DNA of 64,000 nt from CBDANW01 sp965197825 (GTDB taxonomy: Bacteria; Acidobacteriota; Vicinamibacteria; Marinacidobacterales; DATDRI01), in the NCBI GenBank assembly GCA_965197825.1, contig CBDANW010000003.1:1426001-1490000 (forward strand), written 5' to 3'. Positions 45,759 to 53,401 of this stretch are shown piece by piece (the stretch's first letter is position 1; the number at the start of each line of letters is the position of its first letter). Position numbers and translations under genes: made by a program. Below the pieces are notes generated by a model that was not told where the DNA came from, searched no databases, and saw only the letters and a list, made by a program, of their open reading frames with translations.

Positions 45759-46067
45759 CTACTCGGCCGAGGGTGAACTCGAGATCTCTTCCAACTGCTC
45801 GAGGAGGTGAACGATTCGATCGCGGATCTGCTTGCGCTCTTGCCGCAGGAGCTTCAGCTCGGCTCCGGCCGTCGGCCCGGTCGCGGCGACCTTGGCTTTT
45901 CCAGCGGGCCCGGTAGGAGCCCCATCCGCGAGACGGAGCTTCATTTCCTCCAACTCGTTGGCGAGCGCCCGGTTGCTGTCCCTGAGATGGCCGATGACCT
46001 CGCTGGCCTCACGAACCTTCTTGCCCAGAGCTTCCAACTCGTTCGGTCGGTCTGACTTCTTAGGCAT
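45759..46067 (-). CDS. small coiled-coil protein, ZapB-like
   Basis: A 102-residue protein with two heptad-rich helices, ELEALGKKVREASEVIGHLR...ANELEEMKLRL and ELKLLRQERKQIRDRIVHLL, joined by an Ala/Gly/Pro linker, and ending EEISSSPSAE. No catalytic motif. Its size, coiled-coil nature and place directly before zapA suggest a ZapB-type division partner, as annotated in many Acidobacteriota and Deltaproteobacteria. This is inference from context. It follows rplT by 44 bases. Confidence 0.7.
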   Translation of the reverse strand: MPKKSDRPNELEALGKKVREASEVIGHLRDSNRALANELEEMKLRLADGAPTGPAGKAKVAATGPTAGAELKLLRQERKQIRDRIVHLLEQLEEISSSPSAE

Positions 46068-46111
46068 GACAGGTCACCAGCAAGACAGCGGCCGAGCCCG
46101 GTAGTCCGAGC

Positions 46112-46471
46112 TCAGGCGGCGAGCGTTTTTCGGGCAACTTCGGCGAGCTCTCGAAACGCCGGCTCGTCCCTTACCGCCAGCTCGGCCAATTGTTTCCGGT
46201 TCAGTTGGACTTCCGCCTTGGCGAGCCCTTGCATGAACGTGCTGTAGGACATATCGCAGGCCCGAGCGGCGGCACCGATGCGGATGATCCAGAGCCTCCG
46301 AAAATCCCGCTTTCGAGCTCGACGATCCCGATACGCGTAGCTCAGAGCCTTGTCTACGGACTCTTTCGCCATGCGATACAGCTTGCTCTTGGTGCCGCGG
46401 TAACCCTTGGCTAGACTCAGTACTCTTTTTCGACGTTGGCGTCGATTCGATCCACGTTTGACTCTTGGCAT
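46112..46471 (-). CDS. rplT: 50S ribosomal protein L20
   Basis: A 119-residue L20. It has the basic N-terminus PRVKRGSNRRQRRKRVL and LAKGYRGTKSKLYRMAKESV, then DRRARKRDFRRLWIIRIGAA and YSTFMQGLAKAEVQLNRKQL. L20 binds 23S rRNA early in 50S assembly and often represses its own operon. It lies 25 bases after rpmI. In many bacteria pheS and pheT follow; here the next gene is the ZapB-like one. Confidence 0.97.
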   Translation of the reverse strand: MPRVKRGSNRRQRRKRVLSLAKGYRGTKSKLYRMAKESVDKALSYAYRDRRARKRDFRRLWIIRIGAAARACDMSYSTFMQGLAKAEVQLNRKQLAELAVRDEPAFRELAEVARKTLAA

Positions 46472-46496
46472 TTCTTACGACTCCGATTGACTCGAA

Positions 46497-46688
46497 TCAG
46501 CGGGGTAGCCTAGCCAGCAGCTTGCGGGCATCGCCCTTGGCGACCAGTGCTGACTTGCGCAGCTTGCGCTTTCGCCCCCTCGTCTTCTTGGTGAGAATAT
46601 GGCCCGCGTAGGCGTGGCTGCGTTTGATTTTGCCACTCGCCGTCCTGCGTAACCGCTTTGCTGCTCCGCGATGTGATTTGATTTTCAA
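46497..46688 (-). CDS. rpmI: 50S ribosomal protein L35
   Basis: A 63-residue, very basic L35: MKIKSHRGAAKRLRRTASGK, HAYAGHILTKKTRGRKRKLR, ending ARLPR. Normal length. It is separated from infC by 164 bases, longer than usual, which include a GC-rich repeat. Confidence 0.97.
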   Translation of the reverse strand: MKIKSHRGAAKRLRRTASGKIKRSHAYAGHILTKKTRGRKRKLRKSALVAKGDARKLLARLPR

Positions 46689-46699
46689 GTGCGTTCCCT

Positions 46700-46765
46700 T
46701 TATTTAGTGCGCGCGGGGCCCCACCCCCACGCGCTGGCGCTCGCTCTTCGCTCGCGCCCAAAACC
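46700..46765. repeat. GC-rich dispersed repeat, copy 2
   Basis: The minus strand reads GCGTGGGGGTGGGGCCCCGC then GCGCACTAAA, matching 23246-23272, next to a run of GCGAGCG units. It sits in the infC-rpmI gap, and could form a stable hairpin that affects the balance between IF3 and L35/L20. Confidence 0.55.
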
Positions 46766-46852
46766 ACGGCCGGATTCCCTTGCGCCGTATCTCATCGGCA
46801 ATTCCTCCCGGCCGGGCGGCCCTCCGGGCCGCTTAACTGGGCTCTCCCGCTG

Positions 46853-47425
46853 CTAGGCCTCCGCTTCGGCAGCGGGAGCTTCCACCTTCTGAGAAGTCTT
46901 GAGCTTCTCGACGATGGCCCTGCTGGGGACCAGGATCAGATACTTCTGGTTCCCCTCCATCTTCGATCTCATTTCCACGGTCGCCATGTCTACGAGCTCC
47001 TTGATGAGCCGATTCAAAATCTTGTCGCCTAGCTCACCGTGCGACCGTTCTCGACCGCGAAACATGATTGTGGCCTTTACCTTGTTCCCCTCTTGAAGAA
47101 ACCGTGTGATGTGATTCTTCTTGAACTGGTAATCGTGCTCGTCGATCTTCACCCTGAACTTGACCTCTTTGACGTGTATTTGCTTTTGATGCTTCTTGGC
47201 CTCGTGGGCGCGTTTGTTTCGCTGGTAGAGGTATTTGCCGAAGTTCATGATCCGGCACACCGGAGGGCGCGCCGTGGCGACAATCTCTACCAAGTCCAAG
47301 TCTTTCTCCCGAGCCATCTTGAGAGCATCCTCGGGACTCATGATGCCAACCTGTTGTCCGTCCTCGTCAATTAATCGAATCTCACGGACCCGGATCCGTT
47401 CGTTCACTCGGACCGATTTATCGAT
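46853..47425 (-). CDS. infC: translation initiation factor IF-3, apparent AUC start
   Basis: A 191-residue IF3, which keeps the 30S subunit free and checks the initiation codon. The N-domain has VNERIRVREIRLIDEDGQQV and CRIMNFGKYLYQRNKRAHEA; the C-domain has FRVKIDEHDYQFKKNHITRF and MFRGRERSHGELG. The family's usual N-terminus lies just upstream of the first GTG (47407). A strong GGAGG (47432-47436) is six bases before ATC at 47423-47425, giving IDKSVRVNERIRV, and a TGA two codons before it blocks any earlier start. infC genes are known to use rare AUU/AUC/AUA starts so that IF3 can limit its own synthesis. Confidence 0.95.
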   Translation of the reverse strand: MDKSVRVNERIRVREIRLIDEDGQQVGIMSPEDALKMAREKDLDLVEIVATARPPVCRIMNFGKYLYQRNKRAHEAKKHQKQIHVKEVKFRVKIDEHDYQFKKNHITRFLQEGNKVKATIMFRGRERSHGELGDKILNRLIKELVDMATVEMRSKMEGNQKYLILVPSRAIVEKLKTSQKVEAPAAEAEA

Positions 47426-47436
47426 ACCTCACCTCC
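47423..47436 (-). promoter_or_regulatory. Shine-Dalgarno and AUC start of infC
   Basis: GGAGG, six bases (TGAGGT), then ATC. From this site the GTG at 47407 would be 24 bases away, too far for initiation. The arrangement implies autoregulation by IF3 discrimination against non-AUG starts. Confidence 0.75.
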
Positions 47437-47562
47437 GTCGTTTCAGGGATCAGACTCGCGACTGCCGGCCCGCGGCACGGTCTAAAGGGCCAGCAACCCA
47501 TGGACCTATCATTATGCCCTCCCTGGAGCCGCAATTCTACCGCCAACGCCAAGTAACCCGCC

Positions 47563-49500
47563 TTACGGCGCCAGGGCACGCTGCTTCACCAGATCGTGGG
47601 TCAGGTCGATGAACTCCTTGAGCCCCATCGCCCCCTGGTCGCCTTCCGAGCGATTTCGGACCGAGAGGTTCTTGGACTCCACTTCGCGGTCTCCTAGCAC
47701 CAGCATGAACGGGATCTTCTTGAGCTGGGCATCCCGTATCTTGTAGCCGGTCTTCTCCCCCCGGCCGTCCAGCTTCACCCTAATCCCTTCTTCCCGAAGA
47801 GCTTCCGTGACCTGCTTCGCGTACTCGAGGTGACGCTCGGCGATGGGCAGCACCACGACCTGGACCGGAGCCAGCCAAAACGGGAAGGCCCCGGCAGTAT
47901 GCTCGATGAAGACGGCGACGAACCGCTCGAACGAGCCCAGAATGGCCCGATGGATCAAGACCGGACGCTGGCGGCTGCCGTCTTCGGCCGCGTAATAAAG
48001 GTCGAAACGCTCGGCTTGAGAAAAATCCAACTGGATGGTCGCGCACTGGTGCGATCGTCCGAGGGCATCTCGGACATGGAAGTCGATCTTGGGTCCGTAG
48101 AAGGCGCCGTCACCCGGGTTCAGGCCGAACTCGCAGTTCTTGTTCTCGAGGGCCTTTTGGAGCGCCGCCTCGGCCTGCTCCCATTGCTCGCTGGTACCGA
48201 TGGAGCCCTCCGGACGCGTGGAAAGCTCCACGCGAACGTCTTCGAACCCCAACTCGCCATAGACCTCGTGCACCAAATCGACGAGATCTTCCACCTCCGT
48301 TTGCACTTGACCCAAGGTGCAATAAATGTGCGCGTCGTCCATGAGGAAGGCGCGCACACGGGTGAGCCCGGACAAGACCCCGGAGCGCTCGAATCGATGA
48401 CAGTGCCCGAACTCGGCGAGGCGCAGCGGAAGATCGCGGTAAGAACGTAGGTCGCTCCGGTAGACGATCGCCGCTCCCGGACAATTCATCGGCTTGATAC
48501 CGAAGCGGGAGGACTCGCTCTCATCACGCTCCACGAAGAACATATTGTCTTGGTAGTGATCGAGGTGGCCGGTGCGGTGCCACAGCTCCTCGTCCAGGAT
48601 GAGCGGCGTCCGGATCTCGAGATAGTTGCGGCGCTCGAGCTTCTCTCTCATGTAATCCATGAGCAGGTTCACGACGCGCCATCCGTTCGGTAACCAGAAC
48701 ACCTGCCCCGGCGCCTCACTCTCGATGGTAAACAGCCCCAGCTCGCGCCCCAGCTTGCGGTGATCGCGTCGCTTGGCCTCCTCGATCCGATGCAGGTGTT
48801 CGTCGAGCTGCTTCCGATCATAGAAGCTGGTGGCGTGAATCCGCTGCATGGGCGCGTTCTTCTCGTCGCCCTTCCAGTAGGCCCCCGAGCAGCCGAGCAC
48901 CTTGAGCGCCTTGATGTGACCGCTCGACGGAACGTGAGGGCCCCGGCAGAAGTCGAAGAACTCGCCCAACGTGTAGCAGGAAACAACGGGCTCACCTTTT
49001 TCCTCGACCAGCTCGAGCTTGAGATTTTGCCCCATCTGCTGGAACTTCTCCTTTGCTTCCTTTTTCGGAATCTCGACCCTTTGGTAAGGGACGTCCCGCT
49101 TGACGATCTCCTTCATGCGCTTCTCGATGGCCTCGAGATCTTCCGGCGTGAAGGGACGAGACATCTGGAAGTCGTAGAAGAAACCCTCCTCGGTGGGAGG
49201 ACCAATCCCGCACTTCGCTTCGGGGAAGAGCTCCAAAACCGCGGCGGCCAGTAGGTGCGCCGAGCTATGCCGGAAGATGTCCAGCATCTCGGGATCGCGG
49301 GACGTGAGAATCTGGAGATTCACGTCTGAGCTCACTGGATACGAGAGATCCACCTGCTCTCCGTCGACCTTGGCCGCGAGCGCACGTCGAGCCAGGCCCG
49401 GCGCAATCTGTTCCGCGATCTCCTTCACGGTCAGACCGACCGACATCTCCTTGCGACTTCCGTCGGGTAAGGTTATCGACACTGCAGGCTTAGCAACCAT
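47563..49500 (-). CDS. thrS: threonyl-tRNA synthetase
   Basis: A 645-residue class II synthetase with all domains. They are an N-terminal TGS (VSITLPDGSRKEMSVGLTVK), an editing domain (HSSAHLLAAAVLELFP for the HxxxH zinc-like site), the catalytic core (LILDEELWHRTGHLDHYQDN, KPMNCPGAAIVYR with the zinc Cys, and HRAILGSFERFVAVFIEH), and the C-terminal anticodon-binding domain (QVVVLPIAERHLEYA). It charges tRNA-Thr and edits Ser. It heads the leftward translation block, 156 bases before infC. No T-box is evident upstream. Intact. Confidence 0.97.
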   Translation of the reverse strand: MVAKPAVSITLPDGSRKEMSVGLTVKEIAEQIAPGLARRALAAKVDGEQVDLSYPVSSDVNLQILTSRDPEMLDIFRHSSAHLLAAAVLELFPEAKCGIGPPTEEGFFYDFQMSRPFTPEDLEAIEKRMKEIVKRDVPYQRVEIPKKEAKEKFQQMGQNLKLELVEEKGEPVVSCYTLGEFFDFCRGPHVPSSGHIKALKVLGCSGAYWKGDEKNAPMQRIHATSFYDRKQLDEHLHRIEEAKRRDHRKLGRELGLFTIESEAPGQVFWLPNGWRVVNLLMDYMREKLERRNYLEIRTPLILDEELWHRTGHLDHYQDNMFFVERDESESSRFGIKPMNCPGAAIVYRSDLRSYRDLPLRLAEFGHCHRFERSGVLSGLTRVRAFLMDDAHIYCTLGQVQTEVEDLVDLVHEVYGELGFEDVRVELSTRPEGSIGTSEQWEQAEAALQKALENKNCEFGLNPGDGAFYGPKIDFHVRDALGRSHQCATIQLDFSQAERFDLYYAAEDGSRQRPVLIHRAILGSFERFVAVFIEHTAGAFPFWLAPVQVVVLPIAERHLEYAKQVTEALREEGIRVKLDGRGEKTGYKIRDAQLKKIPFMLVLGDREVESKNLSVRNRSEGDQGAMGLKEFIDLTHDLVKQRALAP

Positions 49501-49588
49501 GACGCTGATTTCACCCTTGTGAGCGGTGGACCGCTCGCGAACGCGCGGCTGGCAAGACGTCCAGCAAACGGCAGCAAACGGCAGTAAA

Positions 49589-49663
49589 TGGTAGGCGCGG
49601 GCGGATTTGAACCGCCGACTTCTACCGTGTCAAGGTAGCGCTCTCCCCCTGAGCTACGCGCCT
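49589..49663 (-). tRNA. tRNA-Val (GAC anticodon)
   Basis: A 75-base cloverleaf on the minus strand. Acceptor AGGCGCG pairs with CGCGCCT, then discriminator A and an encoded CCA. The D-stem is GCTC/GAGC, the anticodon stem CTACC/GGTAG with loop TTGACAC (anticodon GAC), and the T-arm is GGCGGTTCAAATCCGCC. All stems pair without mismatch. Confidence 0.95.
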
Positions 49664-49809
49664 AGGCACGCCAACGTGGCACCGCAGTATAGCAAGGCCC
49701 CAAATGGGTGTCAACCTGTCAAGCCTTTCTTTTACAGAGAGATAGCCACCCAAGGGGAGTCGGATGCGAGCCGATCTCGTCTTTGACTTCGTATGGAGGG
49801 AACGAGATA

Positions 49810-51573
49810 ATGAAGTTCCGTTTAGAACCTCGCATGGCTCCCCGACGCCCCGACGCCACCACAGCCTCCACCACCATCCCCGATCTCCTGGAGATTCTGA
49901 CCAAACACGGGGCGTTGAACAGCGAGCAGGTCGAAAAGGTCAGGCGGGCCGTCAAGCTCAACCCCGGCGCCGAGTCGGACGTCATCCAACAGCTCGGTCT
50001 TCTGAGCGATGTCGAGATCGCTCAGGCGGTGGCCCATCACTCCGGACTGCCCTTTCTCAAGATCAACCCGCTCGATCTGGATCTGGACGTCGTCACCAGC
50101 GCGCTCCCCGCACCCTTCGCTCGCAAGCACACGATGTGCGCGATCTCCAAGCACCAAAACGGCATCACCGTCGCGATCGCCAACCCCTTCAACTTGGCCC
50201 CGCTTCGCGATCTCCAGCAGTTCGCCCAACTCGAGGTCAAGTTGGTCGTAGCGACGCGCAACGACATCGAGATGGTCAACAAGGGCTTCTACGACCTCAA
50301 GGCGTCCCTGACGGTTGCCGAATCTCAGCTCACCGACGGAAGAACCTCCTCCATCGACATCACGAACCAGGAGTTCCTCTCGGGCCCTTCCGACGACGAG
50401 ATGGACCCGACGATGCAGCCGGTCATTACGGCTCTCGATAACCTCTTGGACCACGCCTTCGAGCAGAGGGCGTCCGACATCCACCTGGAGCCCAAACGGA
50501 ACATCGCCTTGGTGCGGCTACGCATCGACGGCGTGCTTCACGACGTGCACGTGATTCCCAAGATCGTCTACCAGGCTCTGGTCAGCCGCATCAAGATGCT
50601 GAGTGGTCTCAACATCGCCGAAAAGCGCCGTCCGCAAGACGGGCGCATCAAGAGAGAGCGCGGAGGGAAGGAGATCGAAATCCGTGTCTCGACCATGCCG
50701 ACGGTCTTCGGCGAGAAGTCCGTCCTCCGCATCTTCGATCCCGACGTGCTGCTCCAGACCGTCGATCAGCTCGGTTTTTCGGAGAGAGATTTCCCGCAGT
50801 TCCAGGAGTTCCTCACCCACAAAGAGGGGATCATCTTGGTGACCGGACCGACCGGGAGCGGAAAGACGACGACCCTGTACTCGGTGCTACGACACTTGTC
50901 GCGCCCCGAGGTCAATATCATCAATATCGAAGACCCGGTGGAGCTCATTCACGACGATTTCAACCAGGTGCAGATCAAACCCCAGATCGGCATCACTTTC
51001 GCCAACGCCATCCGCACCGTGCTGCGACAGGATCCCGATGTCGTCATGGTGGGCGAGATCCGGGACAAGGAAACCGCCAACATGGCGGTCCAGGCGGCGT
51101 TGACCGGGCACCTGGTCTTCTCGACGCTTCACACCAACGACGCACCGTCGGCCATCACTCGCCTGCTGGACCTGGAGGTGCCCCCTTTCCTAATCACGTC
51201 TACGCTGGTGGGCGTGCTCGCGCAACGGTTGGTGCGCACGATCTGTCCAAAATGCGTCGAGGAATACACTCCCACGTCCGAGGAAGCTTTGGCGCTTCAG
51301 GTGCCCTACGAGAAAATCGCCAATATCCGTTTTCGTCGCGGCAACGGCTGCATCCATTGCCGCCAGACCGGCTACATCGGTCGGAGCAGTGTTTTCGAGG
51401 TCATGCCGATCTCGTCCAAGATCCGCAAGTTGGTGATCGCCCAGGCTGAGGCGCCCGAGATCGTTCGGGTGGCCCGCGAGGAAGGTCTTCGCTCCCTGCG
51501 TGAATCCGCTATCGAGAAGCTCGTACGGGGAGTGACGACGGTTACCGAAGTTCTCCGAGTAACGTCTCTCTAG
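49810..51573 (+). CDS. pilB: PilB/GspE-type secretion ATPase
   Basis: A 587-residue hexameric ATPase that powers type IV pilus extension or type II secretion. The N-domain (MshEN-like) has GLPFLKINPLDLDLDVV. The C-domain has the Walker A GPTGSGKTTTLYSVL near residue 345, the Asp box VNIINIEDPVELIH, Walker B VVMVGEIRDKETANMA and the His box GHLVFSTLHTNDA. A zinc-binding tetracysteine follows (CPKC...CIHC). ATG 49810 is preferred over 49708, because family similarity begins there and GGAGGG lies upstream. Pilus genes are not adjacent, so PilB versus GspE is uncertain. The stop TAG coincides with the left end of a MITE. Confidence 0.9.
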   Translation: MKFRLEPRMAPRRPDATTASTTIPDLLEILTKHGALNSEQVEKVRRAVKLNPGAESDVIQQLGLLSDVEIAQAVAHHSGLPFLKINPLDLDLDVVTSALPAPFARKHTMCAISKHQNGITVAIANPFNLAPLRDLQQFAQLEVKLVVATRNDIEMVNKGFYDLKASLTVAESQLTDGRTSSIDITNQEFLSGPSDDEMDPTMQPVITALDNLLDHAFEQRASDIHLEPKRNIALVRLRIDGVLHDVHVIPKIVYQALVSRIKMLSGLNIAEKRRPQDGRIKRERGGKEIEIRVSTMPTVFGEKSVLRIFDPDVLLQTVDQLGFSERDFPQFQEFLTHKEGIILVTGPTGSGKTTTLYSVLRHLSRPEVNIINIEDPVELIHDDFNQVQIKPQIGITFANAIRTVLRQDPDVVMVGEIRDKETANMAVQAALTGHLVFSTLHTNDAPSAITRLLDLEVPPFLITSTLVGVLAQRLVRTICPKCVEEYTPTSEEALALQVPYEKIANIRFRRGNGCIHCRQTGYIGRSSVFEVMPISSKIRKLVIAQAEAPEIVRVAREEGLRSLRESAIEKLVRGVTTVTEVLRVTSL

Positions 51574-51634
51574 TGCCCTGTATCAGTAATTCGTCACCTA
51601 AGTCTCTGCGAGTCCCCGCACTGATACAGGGCAC
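51573..51634. repeat. 62-bp MITE with TA flanks
   Basis: Terminal inverted repeats GTGCCCTGTATCAGT and ACTGATACAGGGCAC enclose about 32 bases. TA lies on both sides (51571-51572, 51635-51636), within CTAG at each end. A second, half copy is at 28355. The first G completes the TAG stop of the pilB gene. Confidence 0.88.
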
Positions 51635-52210
51635 TAGCCGTCAGGCGGGCGGTCTTTTCAACGCCTGGGGTATTTCATCCTCGTCGTAGTAGTCCACCTT
51701 GTGTAGAGGCATCACCACGGACGAAAGCACGTTGATCGCGTGCCCACCGATGCGCTTGTAGTATCGGGTGCAGAGGACCAGCACCGCCGTCGTGCTGGCA
51801 TCGTAACTGGCCCGGGCGATGCGCAGGATCAGTGTTTCGCAGCGGTGGGCTAGATCGCGGCCCTGTCGAATGTACTGCATGGCCCGCTCTTCGTCCGAGC
51901 TGGCGAAGATCTCCCACGTCGACTGGAACGCATCCTCCACACCCCGCCGGATCTCCTGGAGCTCGTGGAGAATCTCGTCGTCCGGCACGGGCTCGGGCCG
52001 TATGTCCACAAGCTCGGCGAGGTTTTTCGCATAATCTCCGATTCTCTCCACGTCCTTCACGAGGCTCATCAACAATAAACAGTAAGGGACGTCCGCGGTG
52101 TTCCCGGGCAGAGTCAAGTGCGCAACCACATTCTTGCGGATGGAGCGCTCCAACTGGTTGACGCGTACTGACCCTGCCCGGGTTTTGTGGACATCAACCG
52201 AGGCGCGACA

Positions 52211-52526
52211 ATGCGCCTGGAGGCGTCCATGGGAGAACGACGACGCAGGAAGTTCACAGGGGAGTTCAAGAAGGAAGCGGTCCGGCTGTTCAGGGAGGGG
52301 CGAGCGCAGCATCGGCCAGGTCGCTAAGGAACTGGACCTGACGGAATCGGCCCTTCGAAACTGGGTGAAACAATACAAAGTTGATCACGGTGAAGGTCCA
52401 CGCGAGGCTCTGACGACGGCGGAACGTGATGAGCTCCGTTCGCTACGGCGTCGAGTGCGTACGTTGGAGCAAGAGCGAGAAATATTAAAAAAGGCGGCGG
52501 CCTTCTTCGCGAAGGAAAGCGAATGA
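52211..52526 (+). pseudogene. IS3-family OrfA with one-base insertion (copy I2)
   Basis: The frame starts MRLEASMGERRRRKFTGEFK and reaches KEAVRLFREG, but an extra G (run of four where I3 has three, near 52296-52299) shifts it before SIGQVAKELDLTES. The leucine zipper and the A-rich slippery site are intact downstream in the other frame. The insertion prevents normal OrfA and OrfAB synthesis, so I2 should be unable to move by itself. Confidence 0.85.
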
Positions 52527-53401
52527 GATTCAAATTCATTCACGCGGAGCGGGCCAACTACCCGGTGCGGGTGATGTGCCGAGTTCTGAGGGTATCGACC
52601 AGCGGCTACTACGCTCAGATGAAGCGCGCGCCCAGCAAGCGACAGTGTGAGGATGGGAAGCTGAAGCTGCGCATCCAAGCGATCCACGCCCATAGCCGTG
52701 GTACCTACGGCAGGGAGCGTGTACGTCGCCAGCTTGACGGGGAGAACGTCGAGGTAGGCAAGCAGCGAGTGGCACGGCTGATGCGTGAGATGGGCCTGCA
52801 GGGTCTGCCCAGCAAGCGTTTTCGCCGCACGACCGACAGCAAGCACGATCGCCCCATCGCACCCAACGTGCTCGGCCGGAACTTCGAAGCCGAACGACCG
52901 AACCAGTTCTGGGTGACGGACATAACCTACATCCGGACTTGGGAAGGCTGGCTCTACTTGGCGGTCATCCTCGATCTGTTCTCGCGTCGTGTCGTAGGCT
53001 GGGCGATGCAGCCCCACCTGCGCGCGGAGCTTGCTCTCGAGGCGCTTCACATGGCCTTGGGGCGCCGCCTGCCGGAAAGTGGCTTGGTGCATCATTCAGA
53101 CCGTGGTACTCAATACGCGGCTGCGACCTACCAGGCCGTGCTCGATGAGTACGGCATCGTGTGCTCGATGAGCCGCAAGGGTGATTGCTGGGACAACGCC
53201 GTGACCGAGAGCTTCTTAGGCACGCTCAAGACCGAGCTCCTCCACCGATGTAGTTGGCCAACACGACGTATGGCCAAAGACGCGGTCGCGAGCTACATCG
53301 AGGGGTTCTACAATCCGTATCGACTCCACTCGTCACTCGATTACAACAGCCCAATGGTGTTCGAACGGATTCATGACCTCAAAACGGCTCATGCGAGATA
53401 A
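52523..53401 (+). CDS. IS3-family transposase, OrfB (copy I2)
   Basis: A 292-residue OrfB identical in outline to that of I3, with MRFKFIHAERANYPV at the start and the integrase core residues Asp (WVTDITY), Asp (HHSDRGTQYA) and Glu (NAVTESFLGTLKTEL). The frame is intact, but without OrfA it is probably not expressed as the active fusion. Confidence 0.93.
   Translation: MRFKFIHAERANYPVRVMCRVLRVSTSGYYAQMKRAPSKRQCEDGKLKLRIQAIHAHSRGTYGRERVRRQLDGENVEVGKQRVARLMREMGLQGLPSKRFRRTTDSKHDRPIAPNVLGRNFEAERPNQFWVTDITYIRTWEGWLYLAVILDLFSRRVVGWAMQPHLRAELALEALHMALGRRLPESGLVHHSDRGTQYAAATYQAVLDEYGIVCSMSRKGDCWDNAVTESFLGTLKTELLHRCSWPTRRMAKDAVASYIEGFYNPYRLHSSLDYNSPMVFERIHDLKTAHAR

Noticed and set aside
49570..49590. 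Short AGCAAACGGC direct repeats beside the tRNA as an attachment site
   Set aside because: Only two 10-base units plus a partial one, no integrase gene and no matching repeat of the tRNA 3' end elsewhere in the window.
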